DNA of 23,975 bases. It comes from an uncultured Chlorobiaceae bacterium. GTDB taxonomy: Bacteria; Bacteroidota; Chlorobiia; Chlorobiales; Chlorobiaceae. The stretch is taken from NCBI GenBank assembly GCA_903874585.1, contig CAIQSY010000224.1, positions 1-23,975 on the forward strand, read 5' to 3'. The notes below the pieces were generated by a model. It saw nothing but the letters and a program-made list of their open reading frames with translations, had not been told where the DNA came from and did no database searches. The number at the start of each line of letters is the position of its first letter. The stretch's first letter is position 1. The translations under genes were made by a program, and so were the position numbers. Positions 6,891 through 14,439 of this stretch are shown here, piece after piece.

Positions 6891-7904
6891 ATGAATATAC
6901 TGGTTACTGGCGCTGCCGGCTTTATTGGTTCCAATCTCAGCAAACGCTTGCTTGAACGCGGCGATACTGTTACCGGCGTGGATAATCTCAACGATTATTA
7001 CGATGTTTCGCTGAAGCTTGCGCGGCTTACTCGGTTGGAGCCGTTTGAGCGCTTTACCTTTGTAAAGGCTGATATTTCAGACCGAAGTGCTATGGAGGAG
7101 CTGTTCCGCAAAGGTGCCTTTGACGGTGTGGTAAATCTTGCAGCGCAAGCGGGCGTGCGCTACTCCATTGAAAATCCTCACTCCTATGTTGAAAGCAACA
7201 TTGTTGGATTTCTGCACATTCTCGAAGGGTGCCGCCATCACGGCGTCAAGCATCTCGTTTACGCATCCTCAAGTTCGGTCTATGGCGCTAACGAAACCAT
7301 GCCATTTTCCGTCCACGACAATGTTGACCATCCCCTTTCTCTCTACGCTGCCAGCAAAAAAGCTAATGAGTTGATGGCGCATACGTACAGTCATCTCTAC
7401 AATCTGCCAACAACAGGCCTCCGCTTCTTTACCGTTTATGGACCTTGGGGAAGGCCTGATATGGCACTTTTCCTCTTTACTAACGCTATTCTGCAGAATA
7501 AGCCAATCAAAGTATTTAACTACGGCAAACATCGCCGCGACTTCACCTACATTGACGATATCGTTGAGGGCGTTATCAGGACGCTTGACCATGTTGCCGC
7601 ACCGAATCCCGAATGGTCAGGCGCGAAGCCCGATCCGGGAACAAGCAAAGCGCCGTGGCGTGTGTACAACATCGGCAACAGCCAGCCGGTGGAGTTGATG
7701 GATTATATTGAGGCGCTTGAGCATGAGCTTGGTCGTAAAGCGGAAAAGGAGTTTCTGCCTCTTCAGCCAGGCGACGTTCCCGACACCTACGCTGATGTTG
7801 AGCAACTGATTCAGGATGTGCACTACAAACCAGCAACCAGCGTACCGGAAGGTGTCAAGCGTTTTGTTGCATGGTATCGCGAGTATTACGGAATAAACCT
7901 GTAG
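6891..7904 (+). CDS. NAD-dependent nucleotide-sugar epimerase, UDP-glucuronate 4-epimerase type
   Basis: This 337-residue extended short-chain dehydrogenase/reductase probably interconverts UDP-glucuronate and UDP-galacturonate for surface polysaccharides. Visible features are the NAD-binding GAAGFIG loop (7-13), the Asp31 that favours NAD over NADP, the catalytic SSSS stretch (126-129), and the Tyr152-x3-Lys156 pair in LYAASKKANE. The NLNDYYDVSLKLARL and RFFTVYGPWGRPDMALF blocks are typical of the UDP-glucuronate epimerase (LpsL/Cap1J-like) subgroup, which is why I prefer it over plain UDP-glucose 4-epimerase or dTDP-glucose dehydratase. It ends before a strong hairpin and stands alone on the plus strand. 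Substrate assignment is inference. Confidence 0.88.
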   Translation: MNILVTGAAGFIGSNLSKRLLERGDTVTGVDNLNDYYDVSLKLARLTRLEPFERFTFVKADISDRSAMEELFRKGAFDGVVNLAAQAGVRYSIENPHSYVESNIVGFLHILEGCRHHGVKHLVYASSSSVYGANETMPFSVHDNVDHPLSLYAASKKANELMAHTYSHLYNLPTTGLRFFTVYGPWGRPDMALFLFTNAILQNKPIKVFNYGKHRRDFTYIDDIVEGVIRTLDHVAAPNPEWSGAKPDPGTSKAPWRVYNIGNSQPVELMDYIEALEHELGRKAEKEFLPLQPGDVPDTYADVEQLIQDVHYKPATSVPEGVKRFVAWYREYYGINL

Positions 7905-7927
7905 TGTAAAATCGATAGATGTATTGA

Positions 7928-7965
7928 TTATCAGTTATGCCGCATTTCCGCAGCATAACTGATAA
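7928..7965. terminator. 13-bp hairpin between the convergent epimerase and tail-collar genes
   Basis: TTATCAGTTATGC (7928-7940) and GCATAACTGATAA (7953-7965) are perfect 13-bp inverted arms with a 12-nt loop. The hairpin lies 23 bp after the epimerase stop and 16 bp after the stop of the convergent gene. No run of T follows on either strand, so it may be a bidirectional terminator of reduced strength or a 3'-end stabilising structure. Confidence 0.55.
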
Positions 7966-7981
7966 AGTAATGTTTAACCCA

Positions 7982-8842
7982 TTACGGACGTGATGGAAAA
8001 ATACCCTGAACAGCAATGCAAGCTGTCAAACCAAGTTCGGGGTTCAACAACGATACTGGCTGAGTTGCCTGCACCGGAGCATTGGCGGCAACGTCAACAG
8101 TGCCACCACTGATAATACTGTTACCACTGACCGGCAAACTTACCTCACCCACCGCTGTACCAGTAAGCGTTCCCCCTGTCGCCTTCAAATTAATGGTAGC
8201 AGGCGATGGTAAAGCAGTAGCAGAATTATATGGATAAAACTGTCGGAAAATACCGTTTTTGCCCACAGTGTTTTTTGATCTGCTGGGCATGTTCGATGGA
8301 CTGCCAGTTTGCGTCGTAAGTGCATTGACCGCAATCGAGCCACTGACAGGCGCATTGCTGACAGACCCGTTCAAAAGCAGACTTACACGACCTTTCGCCA
8401 TAAGGGAATCAGTTCCGCCACCCACTTTTGTAAATGTAGCCACATGAGTATGCGATGCCAGCGGTGCTTGTGAAGGGGTAAGAACAACAGCCTCAGTACC
8501 ACGTTTTTCTCCTAAAGTCACACTCTTTGTTAATCCAGCCCCCAGTCCCGTACCAACAGGAACACGCCCGCGAAGATCAGGAAGCGCAAATGTTGTTCTG
8601 CCATCGCCGCCATACGTCGTCCCGATAACAGCATACAGTGCCTGATACTGCGTAATATTCAACATCCTACCATCCGCTGGCAAATACCCCTCCGGACAAT
8701 AAGAAGCCGCAGTAAAACAGATCGACCCGATAAATGGCTCAGCACAACATGCCTGACTGATATTAGGCGTTGCGCCAACCAAAGCAATTACAGCAGCTTT
8801 TACAGCAAAAGAAGTACAATATTTTTTTAATGTTTTGCGCAT
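7982..8842 (-). CDS. secreted tail-collar (microcystin-dependent-protein-like) domain protein
   Basis: This 286-residue protein has a Sec signal peptide (KKYCTSFAVKAAVIALVG, probable cut after residues SQA near 31), then a phage tail-collar domain: the LPADGRMLNITQYQALYAVIG and TTYGGDGRTTFALPDLRGRVP blocks (about 54-95) and the C-terminal CIAVQGIFPSRP are hallmarks. Four Cys lie near the mature N-terminus (32, 33, 42, 49), suggesting disulfides. Between the two hallmark blocks is a long Thr/Ser/Ala/Gly-rich beta-like segment. The ATG at 8840-8842 is chosen because it places the signal peptide at the N-terminus; the frame extends to 8905. In phages this domain attaches fibres, but no other phage gene is near. 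Outside phages its role is unknown; adhesion is a guess. Confidence 0.85.
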   Translation of the reverse strand: MRKTLKKYCTSFAVKAAVIALVGATPNISQACCAEPFIGSICFTAASYCPEGYLPADGRMLNITQYQALYAVIGTTYGGDGRTTFALPDLRGRVPVGTGLGAGLTKSVTLGEKRGTEAVVLTPSQAPLASHTHVATFTKVGGGTDSLMAKGRVSLLLNGSVSNAPVSGSIAVNALTTQTGSPSNMPSRSKNTVGKNGIFRQFYPYNSATALPSPATINLKATGGTLTGTAVGEVSLPVSGNSIISGGTVDVAANAPVQATQPVSLLNPELGLTACIAVQGIFPSRP

Positions 8843-9023
8843 AACTTTATTTAAAATGTTTGATGAAGAGAAAAAACGCTTCGGAGTCGCATGGAAATGA
8901 AACAATACTACTACAGCAATTTAAAATAACATCCAACTTTCTTAAACCTAATCGCTAACCATATAAAGCACATCAAATGCGGACGCACATCTATATTCCT
9001 TGCACCATCCTGATCAACAAGGC

Positions 9024-9509
9024 TTACTGATAATACCCCATCGACTCAATAATCAACCGCTTTTTATCGTGGCTCTCCATCTCAATTTTCAAAGCTGAAA
9101 GAGTAATGTTCACCTCCAGAAAGAAAAAAAGCAGTGAAACACTCAAGCTGAGCATACTGATAATAAAAATGCCGGAGAGTAGCAATGGAAGATCGAGATT
9201 GATGAGTGCACTGAGAAACAGCAGCAAAATGAGCCAGCTTGCACCAAAACAGGTAATACAGGCTAAAATAATAGCCAGACGAATGTAACGCGCACGTTTC
9301 CAGAGAATAGCGACCTCTTTATTCATACGGATGACATAGGCTTCCGGGCGGGACTCCAAATCGCCAAGCAGTGCACGGGAGCGGTCAATAATGCGACCAA
9401 GACGATTAGTCATGGTGAGAAGAAGAAGACCAAGGCCCGAGATAAGAATCATCGGGCCAATTGCGGTTTGAAGAATGGGAACAAGTTCCCTGAATGAGAG
9501 TGTTTGCAT
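9024..9509 (-). CDS. DUF2721 family membrane protein
   Basis: This 161-residue protein has three hydrophobic helices (about 10-33, 76-100 and 104-130). The block GPMILISGLGLLLLTMTNRLGRIIDRSRAL is the signature of DUF2721, a conserved bacterial membrane family of unknown function. The charged cytoplasmic-looking stretch (about 34-75) and the short C-terminal tail are typical. It lies 27 bp after the RNA helicase stop and is probably cotranscribed with it, although the gap contains a GC-rich tandem duplication and no clear ribosome site. No function should be inferred from the pairing alone. Confidence 0.8.
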   Translation of the reverse strand: MQTLSFRELVPILQTAIGPMILISGLGLLLLTMTNRLGRIIDRSRALLGDLESRPEAYVIRMNKEVAILWKRARYIRLAIILACITCFGASWLILLLFLSALINLDLPLLLSGIFIISMLSLSVSLLFFFLEVNITLSALKIEMESHDKKRLIIESMGYYQ

Positions 9510-9515
9510 AATGAG

Positions 9516-9535
9516 CGGGCGAGGCCGGGCGAGGC
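9516..9535. repeat. tandem 10-bp duplication between helicase and DUF2721 genes
   Basis: CGGGCGAGGC occurs twice in immediate succession (9516-9525, 9526-9535). It fills most of the 27-bp intergenic gap and is much more GC-rich than its surroundings. It probably reflects slippage or a local duplication. It may affect coupling between the two genes. Confidence 0.8.
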
Positions 9536-9536
9536 A

Positions 9537-11384
9537 TTAACCCTTACGTTTCTTTTTAGTGTGACCAGTAAAAAATGTTGCCTCTTTTCCGGCAGGTTTA
9601 TAAGGTTTTTTGAAGCTCTTTTTTGCTCCTCCGTATGGTGACTCACGCTCACGTTCGCGCTCATCTGTTTTGGTGAGGCGAAGTTGACGACCACAAACGC
9701 GCACTTTACGCAGCTCGTGGAAAACATTATCGGGCATTCCCTGAGGCAGTTCAACGGTGCTGTAGGTCTCGTTAATCGAAATTTGACCAACTGATTCAGG
9801 ATCAAGACCGCCTTCGTTCAAAATAGCGCCAAGAATATTGCCCGCTTTAACGCCATGCTCGCTGCCAACCTCAATGCGGTAGCGCTCCTTGCCTTCGTCG
9901 CCATAACTTTCACCACGGCTTTTGCGCTTCACCGATCCACCACGGTCGTGGTCGAACCCACGATCACGCTCTGAACCGCGATCTCTGTCAAATCCGCGGT
10001 CTCGGCTGCTGCTTGAGCGTTCGCGATCGTCGTTATATTTCGGCTTTTCGGGCTTGTTCGATAAGAGCAATGGCGTTTCGCCCTGTACCAGCGAAGCGAG
10101 TGCCGCTGCAGCGTCAAGCACGGGAACATCGTGCTCCTGGCAATACTGCTCAATCAGATTAGTAAAGAACCCAAGATCTTCAGCCGCAATACGGTCGGTA
10201 ATGCGCTGATTAAACTTGGCAATACGCTTGTTGTTGATCACCTCCGTTGTTGGAAGCACCATCAGCTCAATACGGCTGTGCGTTGCTCGCTCAATGGCAT
10301 TGAGCATGTTTTTCTCACGCGGTGACACGAATAAAATAGCGTCGCCAGAACGACCGGCACGACCAGTACGGCCAATACGATGCACGTAAGATTCAGTATC
10401 AGATGGAATATCGTAGTTGATAACGTGGCTGATGCGCTCGACATCAAGTCCGCGCGCTGCAACATCTGTAGCAATAACAATGTGCAGCACGCCGCTTTTA
10501 AGCTGCTCAACGGTTCGTTCGCGCTGGCTCTGCGGCATATCGCCATTCAAAGCAGCAGCGCCATAACCGCGCGCCTGAAGCTTTTCAGCAAGCTCAATGG
10601 TCATGGTTTTCGTGCGAACAAAAATAAGGATGCCATCAAATGGCTCAACCTCAAGAATTCTGGTGAGAATATCGAGCTTATGGCTGCCACCAACAATCCA
10701 GTAACGCTGACGAATGGTATCAACCGTGGTTGTTTTGGTTTGAATGGTTACCTCAGCAGGATTATTGAGATACTTCTGCGCAATGCGGCGAATTGGCGGC
10801 GGCATGGTTGCAGAGAAAAGCGCAACCTGACGATGGCTTGGCGTCTGCTCCAGAATCCACTCAACATCATCAATAAAGCCCATGCGCAACATTTCATCAG
10901 CCTCATCAAGCACAAGGCACTTCAGCGAATTGAAATTGAGCGTTCCGCGACGGATATGATCCATAACACGGCCTGGCGTACCAACAACCACATGCACACC
11001 ACGGCGCAACATGCGAAGCTGAATACCGTAATCCTGACCGCCATAAATCGGCACAACATGGAAACCTTTGAGATGCTCGGCATAACGCTGAAACGCTTCG
11101 GCAACCTGTATGGCAAGCTCACGAGTTGGAGCAAGCACAAGAGCCTGCGGGTCAGTTTGCGAGAGATCAATATTGGAGAGTATTGGCAACGCAAAAGCGG
11201 CGGTTTTTCCCGTGCCTGTCTGCGCCTGACCGAGTACATCGCGACCGGCAAGAATAAGGGGGATGGTTTGAGCTTGAATTGGCGTTGGATTTTCGTAGCC
11301 AACATCCTGCAATGCCTGCATTAATGGTGCGGCAAGCTGAAGGGCGTTAAAATCCTGCGGCAAAATTTGCTGTTCTTCTTTCAT
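9537..11384 (-). CDS. deaD: DEAD-box ATP-dependent RNA helicase (DeaD/CsdA type)
   Basis: This 615-residue helicase remodels structured RNA, typically in ribosome assembly and cold adaptation. Motifs in order: Q motif (Phe12 to Gln37), Walker A AQTGTGKT (54-61), PTRELAIQ (86-93), TPGRV (136-140), DEAD (160-163), SAT (191-193), RGLDV (311-315) and HRIGRTGR (335-342). A DbpA/CsdA-type RNA-binding domain follows (about 500-575, with IEVGSEHGVKAGNILGAI). Before it is an Arg/Asp/Gly/Ser-rich linker with RDRGFDRDRGSERDRGFDHDRGG-like repeats, and the C-terminus is a Lys-rich tail. A good Shine-Dalgarno sequence (AAAGGA) stands ten bases before the ATG. The leader holds a terminator-like hairpin. DUF2721 follows in the same operon. 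The name deaD is by domain order; a close paralogue such as rhlE or csdA cannot be excluded. Confidence 0.92.
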   Translation of the reverse strand: MKEEQQILPQDFNALQLAAPLMQALQDVGYENPTPIQAQTIPLILAGRDVLGQAQTGTGKTAAFALPILSNIDLSQTDPQALVLAPTRELAIQVAEAFQRYAEHLKGFHVVPIYGGQDYGIQLRMLRRGVHVVVGTPGRVMDHIRRGTLNFNSLKCLVLDEADEMLRMGFIDDVEWILEQTPSHRQVALFSATMPPPIRRIAQKYLNNPAEVTIQTKTTTVDTIRQRYWIVGGSHKLDILTRILEVEPFDGILIFVRTKTMTIELAEKLQARGYGAAALNGDMPQSQRERTVEQLKSGVLHIVIATDVAARGLDVERISHVINYDIPSDTESYVHRIGRTGRAGRSGDAILFVSPREKNMLNAIERATHSRIELMVLPTTEVINNKRIAKFNQRITDRIAAEDLGFFTNLIEQYCQEHDVPVLDAAAALASLVQGETPLLLSNKPEKPKYNDDRERSSSSRDRGFDRDRGSERDRGFDHDRGGSVKRKSRGESYGDEGKERYRIEVGSEHGVKAGNILGAILNEGGLDPESVGQISINETYSTVELPQGMPDNVFHELRKVRVCGRQLRLTKTDERERERESPYGGAKKSFKKPYKPAGKEATFFTGHTKKKRKG

Positions 11385-11413
11385 AGGGAGTATTTCCTTT
11401 CCAGATCATTGAT

Positions 11414-11434
11414 AAAAAAGCCTTGATATAAGGC
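11414..11434 (-). terminator. terminator-like hairpin in the leader of the RNA helicase gene
   Basis: On the minus strand GCCTT, ATATC and AAGGC form a 5-bp stem with a 5-nt loop, followed at once by TTTTTT (11419-11414). It sits 30 bp upstream of the helicase start codon, inside its probable leader. No minus-strand gene lies upstream for it to terminate, so attenuation of the helicase transcript is a more natural reading than plain termination. The short stem keeps confidence moderate. Confidence 0.4.
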
Positions 11435-11744
11435 GGGAGTGGTAGCAATGCAGGAAGGAAAACAATGAAGAAGAGTTCTCATCAACCGAAAACATCGGGG
11501 CGGCTTCTGGCAGAACCAAGAGCCATCGTATCGTCACAAACACTGGAATGTTGTCGTCAAAACGACCAGACATTTTTCCTGCGTCCTTTCGTCAGCATAT
11601 TCACCACACATTAAAACGTTGTTATAGTACCATTTTTCTCAGCAAAAGACGAATCTATTTTAAGAGCGTGAACAGCGCCTCTTCTTCGCACATTTTTCTT
11701 ACTTTTGAAACTCCACAAACGCGAGAATGCCACGATAAGATGTT
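11435..11744. other. non-coding gap between the divergent helicase and waaA genes
   Basis: With the hairpin segment the gap spans 11385-11744, 360 bp, and no convincing ORF or RNA gene was found in it. It must hold the promoters of both divergent genes. On the minus strand a TTGACG hexamer (near 11560) is the best -35-like match for the helicase, but no -10 is suitably placed. The helicase therefore has a leader of uncertain, possibly long, length. Confidence 0.6.
11600..11628 (+). promoter_or_regulatory. candidate sigma70-like promoter for waaA
   Basis: TTCACC (11600-11605) and TATAGT (11623-11628) are spaced by 17 bp and match 4/6 and 5/6 of the sigma70 consensus. They lie about 117 bp before the waaA start. 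Supported by position and spacing only. Confidence 0.22.
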
Positions 11745-13025
11745 ATGGATGTTATGAAGAGTTTTTCCATGTTCTGCTACACCCTGCTCACTCCCCCGCT
11801 TTCGGGCACGGTTCGCCTCCTCAGCGCTCTGCACCCTAAACTCCGCACCTTTTTTGCCGTACGCCAAACGCTTTTCCACGACTTGGAGCAAAAGCTCAAA
11901 ACGCTGCCCAACTCATCGTTCAGATTGTGGGTTCACGCGGCATCGGTGGGCGAATTTGAGCAGGCGCGTCCGGTGATTGCTGCACTGAAAGCGAAGCATC
12001 CCAACCTTCTGCTCTTCGTCTCTTTTCTCTCCGATTCAGGATACAACGCACGGAAAAACTTTGCCGATGCTACGGAAGTCTTTTATCTACCAACAGATAC
12101 GCGCGCCAATGCCCGCAAGCTGGTGGCGCTGCTCAAGCCAGATGTGCTGCTGCTCATGCGCTACGACTTCTGGCCAAACCATTTGATGGAGGCGAAAAAG
12201 TATGGCGCAACGCTGATTCTTGCCGCAGCCGTGCTTCAGGCAAAATCGCCCTACTTTAACCCTCTGCTGAAGAACTTTTACCACGATATCTTTCACCTTT
12301 TCGACCACATTTACACAGTAGCAGCAAAAGATACGCTTGCTTTCAGGGAGAGATTTTCCTGCCCGCAAGCTGAAACTGCTGGCGATCCACGATTTGATCA
12401 AGTATTGCTCCGCAGCAGGAACACCGCAAAAGTTGCGCACCTGCAACCGCTTTACAACAATCATACAGTGCTTGTTGCCGGTAGCGTGTGGGAGCGCGAT
12501 GAGCTGCTGCTGATTCCCGCATGGCAGGAGCTTGCCGCTCGCCCGTCGCTGGTGCTGGTACCACATCAGGTTGATCAAGAAAATATGGCGCGCCTCTACC
12601 ATGAGCTGAACAATCGCTCACTGGCGTATGTGCCCATATCAGCCTTAACGGATAACTTCAATCCTGATAAGGAGATATTGGTTATTGACCAGACTGGTTA
12701 TCTTGCTGAACTCTACGCGATTGCCTCATTCGCCTACGTCGGCGGAGGGTTTGGAGTGAACGTGCATAATACGCTTGAACCGGCGGTGTACGGCATTCCA
12801 GTGCTCTTTGGTCCACGCCATCACAACTCACCCGAAGCTGAGGAGCTGGTTGCTGCGGGTGGCGCCCAAGTGGTGCACAATCAGCAAGAGCTTGCTGCAG
12901 CGCTGCAAACATTGAGCGATACTATCGCGGAACGGAGAGAACGAGGCAGTGCTGCCGCCAACTTTGTGCAAGAGCGCACCGGCGCTACGGCGGTGATTAC
13001 TGCAGCGATTGAGGAATTGCTTTGA
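11745..13025 (+). CDS. waaA: 3-deoxy-D-manno-octulosonic-acid (Kdo) transferase
   Basis: This 426-residue enzyme transfers Kdo from CMP-Kdo to lipid A precursor at the inner membrane, an essential step of lipopolysaccharide assembly. Visible features are a hydrophobic N-terminal anchor (about 8-30), WVHAASVGE with the general-base Glu70, PTDTRANARK (116-125), RYDFWPN (139-145), GDPRFD (213-218), and the GT-B nucleotide-sugar site GGGFGVNVHNTLEPAVYGIPVLFGP (333-357) followed by HHNSPEAEEL. Length is normal for WaaA/KdtA. M1 (11745), M4 (11754) and M8 (11766) are all possible starts; no strong ribosome site picks one. Its 3' end overlaps the convergent glycosyltransferase gene by 29 bp. Whether it adds one or several Kdo residues cannot be told from sequence. 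Confidence 0.95.
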   Translation: MDVMKSFSMFCYTLLTPPLSGTVRLLSALHPKLRTFFAVRQTLFHDLEQKLKTLPNSSFRLWVHAASVGEFEQARPVIAALKAKHPNLLLFVSFLSDSGYNARKNFADATEVFYLPTDTRANARKLVALLKPDVLLLMRYDFWPNHLMEAKKYGATLILAAAVLQAKSPYFNPLLKNFYHDIFHLFDHIYTVAAKDTLAFRERFSCPQAETAGDPRFDQVLLRSRNTAKVAHLQPLYNNHTVLVAGSVWERDELLLIPAWQELAARPSLVLVPHQVDQENMARLYHELNNRSLAYVPISALTDNFNPDKEILVIDQTGYLAELYAIASFAYVGGGFGVNVHNTLEPAVYGIPVLFGPRHHNSPEAEELVAAGGAQVVHNQQELAAALQTLSDTIAERRERGSAAANFVQERTGATAVITAAIEELL

Positions 13026-14247
13026 CCCATGCAAGCTGTTGCGGCAGGCAGATGCGCTTGAGGTCGTAGGTTGCCTGTGCAAAAGCCCGTGCATTGGCGC
13101 CAAGCCGCGCCCGCTCTGACGGATCATCAAGCAACGTGCAGATTTCATTCGTCAACCCTTCACCATCGAAAAAATTGACGAGGCGTCCCGTTTCGTTGTG
13201 ACGGATTGCTTCGTGCAGTGGTTGTGTATCGCTGGCAACAATGGCGCAACCAGCGCTCATTGCTTCAAGCAAGCTCCACGAAAGTACAAAGGGATAGGTG
13301 AGATAAACATGCACAGTTGAAAGCTGAAGAAGCTGCACAAAGTTTGCGTAAGGAAGTGTGCCAAGAAAATGCACCCTCGCCCAATCAGCGTCGCTGATGT
13401 TTGGACGAACTTCGTCAGTAAAAATCTCCTTCCACGTGCTGCCATCCAGCGGCTTTGCACCGTAGCTGACCTTATCGCCCCCGACAATGAAGACGTGAGC
13501 TTTTGGACGGCGGCGCAACAGCTCGGGCAATGCACGCATAAAAATGTGGTAACCGCGATACGGCTCAAGGTTACGATTAACAAAGGTGATGACCTCATCA
13601 CACCGAGTAAACGTTACCATACCATTCATGGTGAGGCTGGCGTCCGCATTTGGCTTCACCGCATCAGTATCAATGCCATCGTGCGCCACGGTAATGCGTG
13701 ATCGGAACGGCTCAGGAAAGGTGCTCGCCTGCCACACCGTGGGCGATAATCCTGCATCTGCACTCTGGAAATGCAGAAGATTATTGAGATTTTTCAAACG
13801 CAGGCGGCAAGCGTCGCCACTCTCTTTCGGAGGAAATTCGGGATCGAACCCGACATCGGCACCCTGCAAATGGTAGTAAAATTCGCAATAGATCCCCATT
13901 TTCGCCGTTTGCCACACATCTTTCAAAAACATGCTTTCGCCCCAGCCGGGATGCGCAACAATAACATCGGGTGTAAAACCCTCCGCCTTCAACTGCTGCG
14001 CTGCACGAAAGCACGCTTCACCGCGAATGGTTTTCGTCTCAAAATCGCTCACCCATGGATGCAAACCTTTTGTAGTGCCGCGCTGCGCCGCATAGGTGCG
14101 CAACGTCACGCCCTGCCAATGCGTCACCGGCACCGGCACCGGCTTCATGGTCATTGCCACCACCGTATTATGGCGATCAGCCGCTAATGCCGGTGCAAGA
14201 AATTTGAACTGTCCGGGAAAATTCTGATGTACAAAGAGGACTCGCAT
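12997..14247 (-). CDS. glycosyltransferase, group 1 (GT4-like)
   Basis: This 416-residue GT-B fold protein begins MRVLFVHQNFPGQFKFLAPAL, a typical start of a GT4 subfamily. The C-terminal half has the donor-binding region: VAHDGIDTD (188-195), FVNRNLEPYRGYHIFMRALP (222-241), FIVGGD (253-258) and SWSLLEAMSAGCAIVASD (323-340) with Glu328 in the EX7E position. It probably transfers a sugar onto an envelope polysaccharide or lipid, cytoplasmic face; donor and acceptor are unknown. It converges on waaA with a 29-bp overlap and diverges from mpl, so it is probably monocistronic. Being next to waaA is suggestive of lipopolysaccharide core work, but the opposite orientation weakens that inference. 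Confidence 0.88.
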   Translation of the reverse strand: MRVLFVHQNFPGQFKFLAPALAADRHNTVVAMTMKPVPVPVTHWQGVTLRTYAAQRGTTKGLHPWVSDFETKTIRGEACFRAAQQLKAEGFTPDVIVAHPGWGESMFLKDVWQTAKMGIYCEFYYHLQGADVGFDPEFPPKESGDACRLRLKNLNNLLHFQSADAGLSPTVWQASTFPEPFRSRITVAHDGIDTDAVKPNADASLTMNGMVTFTRCDEVITFVNRNLEPYRGYHIFMRALPELLRRRPKAHVFIVGGDKVSYGAKPLDGSTWKEIFTDEVRPNISDADWARVHFLGTLPYANFVQLLQLSTVHVYLTYPFVLSWSLLEAMSAGCAIVASDTQPLHEAIRHNETGRLVNFFDGEGLTNEICTLLDDPSERARLGANARAFAQATYDLKRICLPQQLAWVKAIPQSLQ

Positions 14248-14439
14248 GGTTCCAGAGAGTGAGAAAAGTGAAGGCGCTTCAAAAGAAAAACATCGCTAAA
14301 AATAAGGATTCGTTTCATTTTTCTCGCCTTTTGTTCACTCCCCTTTTTTCTGTATATAAGCCACATATTCCTTCGATAAAGGAACCAGCAATGAGCAATT
14401 ATCCCCACTGAAAGACAGACAGACCAAACAGATAGCACC

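Noticed and set aside
7982..8842. Prophage or tailocin remnant suggested by the tail-collar domain
   Set aside because: No other phage structural, lysis, integrase or attachment feature nearby, and the protein has a signal peptide.
10380..11324. Plus-strand frame of 314 codons lying inside the RNA helicase gene
   Set aside because: Entirely antisense to a helicase with all motifs intact; it has no recognisable domain and is a codon-bias shadow.
14368..14384. TTCCTT / AAGGAA small inverted repeat upstream of mpl
   Set aside because: Only 6 bp with a 5-nt loop, no T tract and no clear role; below what I would report as a feature.
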